Shown here: positions 6,957-14,902 of the stretch, piece after piece
Layout of the letters: each line of letters begins with the position of its first letter
How positions within the stretch are numbered: position 1 is the stretch's first letter
The notes under the pieces: model-generated
Told to the model about the DNA's origin: nothing
Database searches by the model: none
What the model saw: only the letters and a program-made list of their open reading frames with translations
Translations under genes and position numbers: made by a program
Origin: Streptomyces chartreusis
Lineage (GTDB): Bacteria > Actinomycetota > Actinomycetes > Streptomycetales > Streptomycetaceae
DNA length: 64,000 nt
Direction: 5' to 3'
NCBI RefSeq assembly: GCF_008704715.1
Contig: NZ_CP023689.1
Coordinates: 5,456,001 to 5,520,000, forward strand

Positions 6957-7826
6957 ATGGCGCGGCGCATCGACGTGACCGGGACCGGCGGCGTACGTCT
7001 CGCGGCCTGGGAGTTCGGCGACCCTCCCAAGACCGACCCCGCGAAAGAGCACGACGGCCGGCTCGGTGTCCTGTTACTGCACGGCCTGATGGGCCGCGCC
7101 TCGCACTGGGCCTCCACCGCCCGCTGGCTCTCCGAGCGGCACCGCGCCGTCGCCCTGGACCAGCGCGGTCACGGCCGCAGCGACAAGCCCGCGCAGGCCG
7201 CCTTCACCCGCGAGGCATACGTCGACGACGCCGAGGCCGCCCTCGAACAGCTCGGCCTCGCCCCGGCCGTCCTCATCGGCCACGCCATGGGCGCGCTGAC
7301 GGCCTGGCAGCTCGCCGCCAAGCGGCCCGATCTGGTGCGCGGCCTGATCATCTGCGACATGCGGGCCTCCGCGCTCGGCGCGGCCTCGCAGCGGGAGTGG
7401 TCGGACTGGTTCAAGTCCTGGCCCGTCCCCTTCGCCACGCTCGCCGACGTACGCAAGTGGTTCGGGGAGGACGACCCGTGGGTCGAGCGTCCCAACCCCG
7501 CCCGGGGCGAGTTCTACGCCGAGGTCATGCACGAGTGCGAGGACGGCTGGCGGCCGGTCTTCGTGCCGGACCAGATGCTGCGGTCCCGGGAGACCTGGGT
7601 GTACGACGCGCACTGGGAGGAGCTCACACAGGTGCAGTGCCCCACGCTCGTCGTGCGGGGGCTGGACGGTGAGCTCGGGCGGGCCGAGGCGCAGGAGATG
7701 GTGCGGGTGCTGCCGCGGGGGGAGTACGCGGAGGTGTCCGATGCGGGGCATCTTGTGCACTATGACCAGCCCGAGGGGTGGCGAGGGGCCATTGAGCCCT
7801 TTTTGGATGCGGTGCGGACAGGGTGA
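6957..7826 (+). CDS. alpha/beta-hydrolase-fold protein with Ser nucleophile replaced by Ala
   Basis: The 289-residue protein is clearly an alpha/beta hydrolase: oxyanion motif LLLHGLMG (residues 39-46), LDQRGHGRSDKP (68-78), and late acid and histidine positions (VVRGLDGE; DAGHLVHYDQPEGW). The nucleophile elbow, however, reads GHAMG (108-112; codon GCC for Ala110) where active members have G-x-S-x-G. Classical ester or amide hydrolysis is therefore unlikely; cofactor-free lyase, binding or regulatory roles are possible. The start ATG follows AGGGGGGCC. Codon 40 is TTA (7074-7076), so translation should depend on the bldA tRNA, linking it to development. Confidence 0.88.
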   Translation: MARRIDVTGTGGVRLAAWEFGDPPKTDPAKEHDGRLGVLLLHGLMGRASHWASTARWLSERHRAVALDQRGHGRSDKPAQAAFTREAYVDDAEAALEQLGLAPAVLIGHAMGALTAWQLAAKRPDLVRGLIICDMRASALGAASQREWSDWFKSWPVPFATLADVRKWFGEDDPWVERPNPARGEFYAEVMHECEDGWRPVFVPDQMLRSRETWVYDAHWEELTQVQCPTLVVRGLDGELGRAEAQEMVRVLPRGEYAEVSDAGHLVHYDQPEGWRGAIEPFLDAVRTG

Positions 7827-7863
7827 TGCCGGGCGCCTTTGAGCTCGGTGTGTGTCGAGCGTT

Positions 7864-7944
7864 GGCGGCTGCGGGTGGTTCGTGGCTTGTCGCGCCCACG
7901 CGGCAGAGCCGCAAATCGAAACAGCCCCGCGCCCCTGAGGGGCG
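7864..7944 (+). repeat. interspersed streptomycete repeat, copy 1
   Basis: The copy runs GGCTGCGGGT-GGTTCGTGGCTTGTCGCGCC and ends GCCCCGCGCCCCTGAGGGGCG. It lacks part of the middle seen in the copy at 51272. It lies between the hydrolase and the ABC permease gene, where its GC-rich hairpin (GCCCCTGAGGGGC) may also act as a terminator. Confidence 0.65.
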
Positions 7945-7955
7945 TTGCAGGACCG

Positions 7956-9548
7956 TCAGCCCTTGCTCACCGCCGTCAGGATTTCCGGGAGGCGGGCCGC
8001 CGTTCGTGGGGCCGCCAGGCGTAGGCCCAGGAGTGTGATCGCCGCCCCGTACGCAGCTCCGCCGGGCAGCAGCAGCCAGGTCCAGTCGTCCCCGCCCTCG
8101 CTGACGTTCAGCCAGATCGTCACGGCGAGGACGGGGGCGCACAGCAGGGCGGCCGCGATCATGCCGCCGAAGATGGAGATCCAGGCCAGCCCCGACTGCC
8201 CGGGAGCGACGTTCTTGTAGCCCTCCTGCGGGATGGAGTACGGGAATCGGGCCGACGTCCACGCGCCGGTCGCCAGCATCGCGCCGAGCAGGGCCAGGGA
8301 CAGGCCCAGCACCTCCGGCAGCTTGGGCCAGTCGCCGATGAGCGCCGTCGTCAGGACCGTGACGAGGGCGGCGTAGGGCAGGGTGATGAGCAGCAGAGCC
8401 AGGGCCCGGCCACGCAGCTCGACGTAGGCGTCCCGGGGCGAGGAGATCGTCATCGCGACCATCCAGAACGCCGAGGTGTCCTGCCCGAACTGGTTGTACA
8501 TCTGGATGCCGAGCATCCCGGCGGCGAAACAGGCGAAGTAGATCGAGCCGGTGCCCTGCAAGGCGTTGAACAGCGGCACGATCAGACCGATGGCGAGCGA
8601 GGTCACCCAGGCCGCCTTGGTCTTCGGGTCCCGCCACACGTAGCGCAGGCTGCGCTCCATGACGGTGCCGGTGCGCCCGGCCGGCAGCAGCCGGGAGAGG
8701 CCCGTCGAGGTCCGCTCCCGTACGGCGGACTCGCCGGCCGCCTGGAGCGTGGACCCGTCGGGGGAGGTCATCAGCCGGGTCAGATGGCGCGACCACACGG
8801 CGATCAGCCCCAGCAGGGCGCCCGCGCTCAAAGCGAGTTGGAGCGCCCCGATCCCGTACGACCCCGCGCTCACCGACTGCACCGCCCCGATCGCGGACGC
8901 CGGCGGCACCCAGCGCAGCACGTCCGCCGCCGGGTCGAGCGGTTCCAGGCCCGAGGCGCCGAGCCGTTGCGCGCCGAAGTTCACGACCTGCGCGCCGATC
9001 GCGATGACCAGTCCGCTCAGCACCGCCAGATCACGGCCCTTGCGACTGGTCAGCAGCCGGATGTTGGCGACGGCGACGGCCCGCGCGAGCGCCACGCACA
9101 CCAGCAGGGCCAGGGCGACGGCGACGACCGCGACGACGTACGTCAGGGCGCCGTGCGCCACAGCGATCACCGAACCGGTGAGCAGGCACAGGGTGAACAG
9201 CGGGCCGATGCCGACCAGGGAGGCCACCAGCAGGGCCCGGACCAACGGGCGGGGGCGCAGCGGCAGCATCACCAGCCGCGTCGGGTCGAGGGTCTCGTCC
9301 CCGCCGGGGAAGAACAGCGGCATCACGGCCCAGCCGAGCGCGAGGACCGCGACCAGGATGACGACCACGGTGTCGGCGTGCGCGTGGCCGCGCAGCATGA
9401 TCAGGCCCAGGAGTTGCAGCGCGGCGAAGAGGAGGGCCACCACGGCCGACGCGACGTATGCGGCCCGGCGGCCACCGGACTGCCGTAGTCCGTTGACGAG
9501 GAGCGACAGCTTCAGCCGGACGAAGACGCCGGTCACGTCGGTGCTCAT
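7956..9548 (-). CDS. ABC transporter permease
   Basis: The 530-residue protein has about a dozen hydrophobic segments spread over its length (for example VVVILVAVLALGWAVMPLFF, VVAVVAVALALLVCVALARA and AVVALLFAALQLLGLIML), with a cytoplasmic stretch near residue 290-330. It starts with ATG overlapping the ATPase stop by 4 nt, so the two are translationally coupled. The pair forms an exporter-type ABC system of unknown substrate; no binding protein accompanies it. The frame extends upstream to 9716 but that part opposes the ATPase gene. Confidence 0.85.
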   Translation of the reverse strand: MSTDVTGVFVRLKLSLLVNGLRQSGGRRAAYVASAVVALLFAALQLLGLIMLRGHAHADTVVVILVAVLALGWAVMPLFFPGGDETLDPTRLVMLPLRPRPLVRALLVASLVGIGPLFTLCLLTGSVIAVAHGALTYVVAVVAVALALLVCVALARAVAVANIRLLTSRKGRDLAVLSGLVIAIGAQVVNFGAQRLGASGLEPLDPAADVLRWVPPASAIGAVQSVSAGSYGIGALQLALSAGALLGLIAVWSRHLTRLMTSPDGSTLQAAGESAVRERTSTGLSRLLPAGRTGTVMERSLRYVWRDPKTKAAWVTSLAIGLIVPLFNALQGTGSIYFACFAAGMLGIQMYNQFGQDTSAFWMVAMTISSPRDAYVELRGRALALLLITLPYAALVTVLTTALIGDWPKLPEVLGLSLALLGAMLATGAWTSARFPYSIPQEGYKNVAPGQSGLAWISIFGGMIAAALLCAPVLAVTIWLNVSEGGDDWTWLLLPGGAAYGAAITLLGLRLAAPRTAARLPEILTAVSKG

Positions 9549-10321
9549 CGCGCCCCGCCGCCCAGCCAGTCGAGGTCGGAGGCGGCGGCGTCGCGGCCGT
9601 TGGCGCCGACGAGTTCGAGGAACGCCTGCTGCAACGAGGCGGCCTCGCCGCGCACTTCGGTGAGCGGGCCGTGGGCCCTGATGCGGCCGGCGGCCATGAC
9701 GGCGACCCAGTCGCACAGCGACTCGACCAGCTCCATGACGTGGGAGGAGAAGACGACGGTCGCGCCGGAGGCGGTGTAGCGCTCCAGGACGCCGCGGATG
9801 GTCTGTGCGGAGACGGGATCGACGCCCTCGAACGGCTCGTCCAGGAACAGCACTTCGGGATTGTGCAGCAGCGCCGCCGCGAGCCCGATCTTCTTGCGCA
9901 TGCCGGTCGAGTAGTCGACGACCAGCTTGTGCTGGGCGCCCGCCAGATCGAGTACGTCGAGCAGCTGGGTGGCCCGCTTGTCGACCTCGGCGCCGGGCAG
10001 CCCGCGCAACCGCCCCGTGTACGCGAGGAGTTCCCGCCCGGAGAGCCGCTCGAACAGCCGCAGCCCCTCGGGCAGCACCCCGATCCGCGCCTTCACCTCG
10101 ACGGGGTCCCGCCAGACGTCGTGCCCGACCACCTCGACGGACCCCTGATCGGGCCGCAGCAGCCCGGTCACCATGGAGAGGGTCGTGGTCTTCCCGGCAC
10201 CGTTGGGACCGACGAGCCCGATGAATTTCCCGGCGGGCAGGTCAAGATCGATCCCGGCAACGGCAACCTGCTGCCCGAACCGCTTCCAGAGCCCATGAAC
10301 GCGTACGGCGGCTGACGTCAT
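9545..10321 (-). CDS. ABC transporter ATP-binding protein
   Basis: The 258-residue ATPase has Walker A GPNGAGKT (38-45), the signature YSTGM (137-141), Walker B VLFLDEP (157-163) and the H-loop in VVFSSHVME. The YSTGMRKK form of the signature is typical of ABC-2-like exporters. It is the first gene of a two-gene operon with the permease at 7956-9548 (4-nt overlap). Confidence 0.95.
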   Translation of the reverse strand: MTSAAVRVHGLWKRFGQQVAVAGIDLDLPAGKFIGLVGPNGAGKTTTLSMVTGLLRPDQGSVEVVGHDVWRDPVEVKARIGVLPEGLRLFERLSGRELLAYTGRLRGLPGAEVDKRATQLLDVLDLAGAQHKLVVDYSTGMRKKIGLAAALLHNPEVLFLDEPFEGVDPVSAQTIRGVLERYTASGATVVFSSHVMELVESLCDWVAVMAAGRIRAHGPLTEVRGEAASLQQAFLELVGANGRDAAASDLDWLGGGAR

Positions 10322-10350
10322 GTATGAACCCTACGGTCAGGTGGCCCACC

Positions 10351-10400
10351 CAGGGGCGCGGGGAACTGCGCGAACAACCACGTACGACCCGCAGCCGCCG
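10351..10400 (-). repeat. interspersed streptomycete repeat, copy 2
   Basis: This copy is inverted relative to those at 28337 and 51272: it contains GGGGCGCGGGGAACTGCGCG and ends in CCCGCAGCCGCCG. It lies upstream of the ABC operon and behind the PrimPol gene. Confidence 0.7.
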
Positions 10401-10429
10401 ATCGACCGAACCCTGCAGACGGGAACGCG

Positions 10430-11083
10430 CTACCGGTCCCGCCCACAGGCGTAGGCGAGCGGCGAGATCAACTCCTCCGCATCCGGCAGCCACCGGTTCG
10501 CCGGCGTCGGCCGGCAGGCCCACTGCACGGCACCCCGCGACCCGAACCGCGTGGGCGGCCCGGCGACGTAGGCCCCCTCGCCGAGCGCCACCAGGTCCAG
10601 CGACCCGACCGACCACCCCAGCTTGCGCACCAGATCGGGAACCTTCACCGACGCACCCGGCAGCACGAAGAAGTTCATCCGGCGGTCCGGCGCCAGCGTC
10701 ACCGGTCCCAGCGACAGCTCCATCCGCTCCATCCGGGCCAGCGCCAGGAACCCGGCCGTCTCCGGGACGGAGATCGCGTCGAAGGTGCGCCCCGTCGGCA
10801 GCAGGATCGACGCGGTGGGCTGCTTCTGCCACATCCGTCGCGCCACCGTCGCGCTCCCGGTCGCCTGTGACGCCCAGTCCGGGCGCGCGGGGTGCGCACC
10901 GGGCGCGGGGCAGGCGGCGTCACCGCACGAGCAGTACTGCACGCCGTCGACGGCCTCCAGCCAGGTCCCGGGGAACACGTCCCAGTGACGCTCCTCGGCA
11001 TAGCGAACGGCGGTCTCCAGCAGCGTTTCGCCGCGCTGCTTGGGAATCTGTGCGGCTTCGGTGGCCGGGATCGTCTCTTCCAC
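10430..11083 (-). CDS. bifunctional primase/polymerase (PrimPol) N-terminal-domain protein
   Basis: The product is about 217 residues. It has the prim-pol N-terminal domain pattern seen in many streptomycete proteins: ETAVRYAEERHWDVFPG, a Cys-rich YCSCGDAACPAPGAHPA insertion, and TASILLPTGRTFDAISVPE, where the catalytic acidic pair of true primases would fall. It lacks a helicase partner domain, so a replication role is doubtful; such stand-alone copies are of unknown function. Several in-frame GTG codons could start it (11107, 11092, 11083); I favour 11083 (GGGAG about 11 nt upstream) but this is uncertain. It is divergent from the XRE/TPR regulator. Confidence 0.75.
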   Translation of the reverse strand: MEETIPATEAAQIPKQRGETLLETAVRYAEERHWDVFPGTWLEAVDGVQYCSCGDAACPAPGAHPARPDWASQATGSATVARRMWQKQPTASILLPTGRTFDAISVPETAGFLALARMERMELSLGPVTLAPDRRMNFFVLPGASVKVPDLVRKLGWSVGSLDLVALGEGAYVAGPPTRFGSRGAVQWACRPTPANRWLPDAEELISPLAYACGRDR

Positions 11084-11107
11084 GCCCAACACAACTCCCG
11101 CACCCAC

Positions 11108-11410
11108 CGCGGGTTACGGGCGTCGCGCGCGCGGGGGAGGAGCATTGATTTCTCATCTGGGGCGCATGGGTGCATGTGTGGGGGCGCGCGGGAGGATCGG
11201 CGGCCGGGTGTGGGTAGCCCACTGTGGGGTCGGCTTTCGCCTTTACCCCGGCAATCCTCACAAGCCTCGCATTTTCGGTATGCCGACGGGGCATTGATCT
11301 TCACGGCCGGATTCCTGCGGTGCACAGCCAGTGCCCCCGGGCCGGATCCGGCCGTGGAAGACACGTCAACTCGGTGCGTGGGCAGGCACCGCAGCCACAG
11401 GGGGTACGCC
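11108..11410. other. divergent intergenic region, PrimPol and XRE/TPR genes
   Basis: About 300 bp separate the two divergent genes. A short inverted repeat GTGGG-TAG-CCCAC is present at about 11212-11224. I see no convincing -35/-10 pair and no RNA gene. Confidence 0.45.
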
Positions 11411-12796
11411 ATGGCCGCAAGGCCTCTCGTCGCGCGACAGCCGAACGAACGGCTGCAGGCGCTCATCCAGGAAGCGGGCTGCTCGAACGCCGGGCTGGCC
11501 CGCCGGGTCAACATGTGCGGCGCCGAGCACGGTCTCGATCTGCGCTACGACAAGACGTCCGTGGCGCGTTGGCTGCGCGGACAGCAGCCGCGGGGACGGG
11601 CGCCGGCGATCATCGCCGAGGCGCTCGGCCGCAAACTCGGCCGTACGGTCACGATCGACGAGATCGGTATGGCCAACGGCAAGAATCTCGCGTCCGGCGT
11701 CGGCCTCCAGTTCTCGCCGACGGTACTGGGAGCCATCGAGCAGGTCTGTGAGCTCTGGCGCAGTGACGTGGGCCGCAGGGACTTCCTGTCCGGCTCGTCC
11801 GTCGCCGCGTCCGCGCTGGTCGAGCCCAGCCGCGACTGGCTGATCTCGTCCCCGGACTCGCAGGTGTCGCGCTCGGCGGGCCCACGTGTGGGGCAGTCCG
11901 ACGTGCAGGCCGTGCGCGCGATGACACAGGCGCTGGTCGACCTCGACCACCAGTACGGCAGCGGGCATGTGCGCCCGGTCGTCGTGCACTACCTCAACAG
12001 CGTCGTCTCCGGGCTGCTGGCCGGCTCCTACCGCGAGGCGATCGGGCGGGAACTCTTCGCGGCCGTCGCGCGGTTGACCGAGCTCGCCGGGTACATGGCC
12101 GTCGACACCGGTCAGCCGGGGCTTGCCCAGCGCTACTACATCCAGGCGCTGCGTCTGGCGCAGGCGGCGGGCGACCGCGGTTACGGCGGCTATGTGCTGG
12201 CCGCCTCCATGAGCCACCTCGCCGCCCAGCTCGGCAACCCGCGCGAGATCGCGCAGTTGGCGCGGGCGGCGCAGGAAGGCGCACGGGGGCGCGTGACCCC
12301 TCGTGCGGAGGCCATGTTCCACGCGGCCGAGGCACGCGGGCACGCGTTGATGGGCGACGCGCGGGCCGCCCAGCTGGCGTCCGGGCGCGCGGTGGGCGCG
12401 CTGGAGTCGGCGGACGCGGAGTCCGGGGACGACCCGGCGTGGATCAAGCACTTCGACGAGGCCTACCTCGCCGACGAGTTGGCGCACTGCCATCGCGATC
12501 TCGGTCAGGCCGAGGCGGCGGCGCGCCGCGCGGAGGAGTCGCTCGCCGGGCTTCCGGAGACGAAGGCGCGACGCCGGGCCATCGGATATGTGTTGCTCGC
12601 CACAGCTCAGGTGCAGCAGCGCGAGGTCGAACAGGCCTGCCACACCGGCCTGAAGGCGGTCGAGCTCCTGGAGACCCTGCGCTCCAACCGCGGCGCCGAG
12701 TATCTGGAGGACTTCCAGCAGCGACTGGAGCCGTTCCGGGACGAGCCGGTGGTCAGGGAGTTCGGGGCACGTCTGGATCTTCAGGCGGCTGCGTGA
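11411..12796 (+). CDS. XRE-type DNA-binding/TPR regulator (NsdA-like)
   Basis: The 461-residue protein starts MAARPLVARQPNERLQALI and carries an N-terminal helix-turn-helix (SNAGLARRVNMCG ... SVARWLRGQQPRG). A central DRSVGRRDFL-like segment (SDVGRRDFLSGSSVAASAL) and a long all-helical C-terminal half with TPR-type repeats (for example AQRYYIQALRLAQAAGDRGYGGYVLA) follow. This architecture is that of streptomycete NsdA-like regulators, some of which repress sporulation and antibiotics. Which paralogue this is cannot be decided here. The ATG has GGGGG seven bases upstream. Confidence 0.82.
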   Translation: MAARPLVARQPNERLQALIQEAGCSNAGLARRVNMCGAEHGLDLRYDKTSVARWLRGQQPRGRAPAIIAEALGRKLGRTVTIDEIGMANGKNLASGVGLQFSPTVLGAIEQVCELWRSDVGRRDFLSGSSVAASALVEPSRDWLISSPDSQVSRSAGPRVGQSDVQAVRAMTQALVDLDHQYGSGHVRPVVVHYLNSVVSGLLAGSYREAIGRELFAAVARLTELAGYMAVDTGQPGLAQRYYIQALRLAQAAGDRGYGGYVLAASMSHLAAQLGNPREIAQLARAAQEGARGRVTPRAEAMFHAAEARGHALMGDARAAQLASGRAVGALESADAESGDDPAWIKHFDEAYLADELAHCHRDLGQAEAAARRAEESLAGLPETKARRRAIGYVLLATAQVQQREVEQACHTGLKAVELLETLRSNRGAEYLEDFQQRLEPFRDEPVVREFGARLDLQAAA

Positions 12797-12997
12797 AATC
12801 ACCGGGCACCTACAGGTGAACGGCAGGAGAATGAAGATGCCGGCCGACTGAGGGGGACACAGACAGCGGTTGGGGGACCCGAGTGTCAGCGCGGTCACAG
12901 GGATCACGGTCACGTCCCGGGCTGCGTGGCACCCGGATCGGCGGAGCCGGTAGCGTGAGCCGACGATTCACAAGGTCCCCCATTAGTAGGAGCCCCG

Positions 12998-14848
12998 GTG
13001 ACGCAGAGTGGACGGAGCGAGGAGCCCTCGGCGCGGCCCGCGCGCGAAGGCATCGTGCTGCCCTCCGACGGTGGTGAGCCGCTGCTGCCGGGTATGACGG
13101 GCGGCCAGGGCGGCCGGCCGACTTCGGTGCCGGCGACGCCGCCGACCGCACCCCCGCCCTCGGCACCGCCGGGCGGTCAGGCCTGGGGCACCCCTTGGGG
13201 ACCCGAGCAGAACCCGCCCGCGCAGGGCCAGGCCTGGGGCGCGCAGCCCGGGCACGAGTGGGGCGGCCAGGGGCAGCAGCCGGGGCAGGCGCCCCAGCAG
13301 CCGGAGCAGGCGTATCAGCTGCCCCAGCAGGACCACCAGACGTACCAGTCACCCCAGCAGGACCAGCAGGCGTACCGGTCGCCCCAGCAGGATCACCAGG
13401 CGTATCAGTCGCCTCAGCAGGAACACCAGGCCTACCAGTCGCCGCAGCACGACCAGTCGTACCAGTCGCCGTCGCCGGCCCCGTGGGGCGCGGCGCCGGA
13501 GGCCGGGGGTGGCATGCCGGGCCAGCCGATGCCGCAGGACGGCGGGCTCTACGGCGGCGGGGCGCAGGGCCCGGCGGCCGGTGCGCCGTCGTACGGCCAG
13601 AGCGCGCCGGCCGGTTACGGACAGGGCGGGGCGTCGTCCGCGCCGCTGCCGCCCGAGGGCCGGCACGGGCAGGGCGCCGCGCTGCCGCCCGCCGGTGGCT
13701 TCGGAGCCCCGCTGCCGCCCGCCGACGAGGGCGCCACTCAGTACATACCCCCGGTCGCCGGTGGCCCCATGGGCGCCGACGACCAGGCCACCAGCTTCCT
13801 CCCGCCCGTCGCCGCGCCGGCCGCGGACGAAGGGGCGACGCAGTTCATCCCGCCGGTGGGACCGGGGGCGCTGCCGCCCGAGGTGTCCAGTGAGAGCACC
13901 CAGGTGCTCGGGCGGGCCGGGCAGGCCGGCGGCGCCGGGCCGATGCCGCCCGTCGCCGGGGACGCGGACGCCACGCAGTACATCCCGCCGGTGACCGACC
14001 GGCCGGGCGGCGGGGAGCGGCAGCCGCTGTCCGACTTCGACAACCTCTTCCGCAGCGACTCGGCCGGCCAGGCCCCCGCCGGGGCCACCCAGCACCTGCC
14101 GCGCTTCCAGCAGCCCCAGCCGCAGCAGCACCAGCAGGCGCCGGCGTTCTTCCCGCCGGGACAGCACGGTGGCGGTGACGACGACGACGGCGGACGGGGC
14201 GGCCGCGGTGGCCGTACCGGATCGCGGCTGCCGCTCATCGCCGCCGTGGGCGTCGGGATCGCCGTCCTCGGCATCGGCGCGGGCGCGCTGCTCGCCGGTG
14301 GGGGCGGGGACGACGACAAGGGCGAGGAGAACCAGCCCGTCTCCGCCACGGCCCCGGCGAACGAGGACTCCGCCTCGCCGTCCGCCGACCCGGCCGAGCA
14401 GCAGGCCGTCGCCCTGGACAAGCTGCTCGCCGACAGCGGCGACAGCCGTACGTCCGTGATCAACGCGGTGGACGCCGTGAAGTCCTGCGACAACCTCGGC
14501 AAGGCCGCCCAGGATCTGCGGGACGCCGCCCGCCAGCGCAACCAGCTGGTGACCGACCTCTCCAAGCTCTCCGTCGACCAGCTCCCGAACCACGCCGCGC
14601 TGACCGGCGCGCTGAACAAGGCGTGGCAGGCGTCGGCGTCCGCCGACAACCACTACGCGGCGTGGGCCGACCAGGTCGCCGGCAACAAGAAGCTGTGCAA
14701 GAAGGGCCAGGCCCGCTCCACCGGCCAGACCCAGGCCGGCAACCGCGCGAGCGGCACCGCCAGCGAGCAGAAGAAGACCGCGTCGGGGCTGTGGAACGAG
14801 ATCGCGAAGAAGTACGGCCTGACGGAGCGGCAGCCGACCCAGCTGTAG
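12998..14848 (+). CDS. membrane protein with tandem PQQ decapeptide repeats
   Basis: The 616-residue protein has a long disordered Pro/Gln/Gly-rich N-terminal region with six tandem PQQxxQxYxS units (coded by 13292-13468) and later repeats of the ATQYIPP / ATQFIPP kind. One transmembrane helix (LPLIAAVGVGIAVLGIGAGALL, about residue 412-433) follows. The extracytoplasmic C-terminal domain of about 150 residues carries paired Cys (VKSCDNL, KKLCKKG). N-in topology is expected. Proteins of this layout are common in Streptomyces; the function of the C-terminal domain is not known. The start is GTG after AGGAGCCCCG. A bidirectional terminator follows. Confidence 0.82.
   Translation: MTQSGRSEEPSARPAREGIVLPSDGGEPLLPGMTGGQGGRPTSVPATPPTAPPPSAPPGGQAWGTPWGPEQNPPAQGQAWGAQPGHEWGGQGQQPGQAPQQPEQAYQLPQQDHQTYQSPQQDQQAYRSPQQDHQAYQSPQQEHQAYQSPQHDQSYQSPSPAPWGAAPEAGGGMPGQPMPQDGGLYGGGAQGPAAGAPSYGQSAPAGYGQGGASSAPLPPEGRHGQGAALPPAGGFGAPLPPADEGATQYIPPVAGGPMGADDQATSFLPPVAAPAADEGATQFIPPVGPGALPPEVSSESTQVLGRAGQAGGAGPMPPVAGDADATQYIPPVTDRPGGGERQPLSDFDNLFRSDSAGQAPAGATQHLPRFQQPQPQQHQQAPAFFPPGQHGGGDDDDGGRGGRGGRTGSRLPLIAAVGVGIAVLGIGAGALLAGGGGDDDKGEENQPVSATAPANEDSASPSADPAEQQAVALDKLLADSGDSRTSVINAVDAVKSCDNLGKAAQDLRDAARQRNQLVTDLSKLSVDQLPNHAALTGALNKAWQASASADNHYAAWADQVAGNKKLCKKGQARSTGQTQAGNRASGTASEQKKTASGLWNEIAKKYGLTERQPTQL
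13292..13468 (+). repeat. in-frame 30-bp tandem repeats (PQQDHQAYQS type)
   Basis: Five full 30-bp units and a final 27-bp unit encode PQQPEQAYQL, PQQDHQTYQS, PQQDQQAYRS, PQQDHQAYQS, PQQEHQAYQS and PQHDQSYQS. The copies are close at DNA level, so the number is likely to vary between strains by slippage or recombination. Confidence 0.9.
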
Positions 14849-14862
14849 TACCGGCGCGGACA

Positions 14863-14892
14863 CCGGCCGCCCGCGGGAAGCGGGGCGGCCGG
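14863..14892. terminator. bidirectional hairpin between convergent genes
   Basis: CCGGCCGCCC and GGGCGGCCGG pair over 10 bp across a 10-nt loop, between the stops at 14848 (plus) and 14903 (minus). Confidence 0.75.
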
Positions 14893-14902
14893 GTCGGCCG
14901 GG

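Noticed and set aside
7823..8038. 71-codon plus-strand ORF after the pseudo-hydrolase
   Set aside because: It consists of the interspersed repeat and the antisense of the ABC permease 3' end.
12831..12851. six-codon ORF (MKMPAD) after AGGAG, between the XRE/TPR gene and the repeat membrane protein
   Set aside because: The ribosome site is reasonable but there is no promoter or other support; easily a chance event.
13292..13468. 30-bp tandem repeats resembling a CRISPR array
   Set aside because: The repeats are contiguous with no spacers and lie in frame in a coding region; no cas genes are near.
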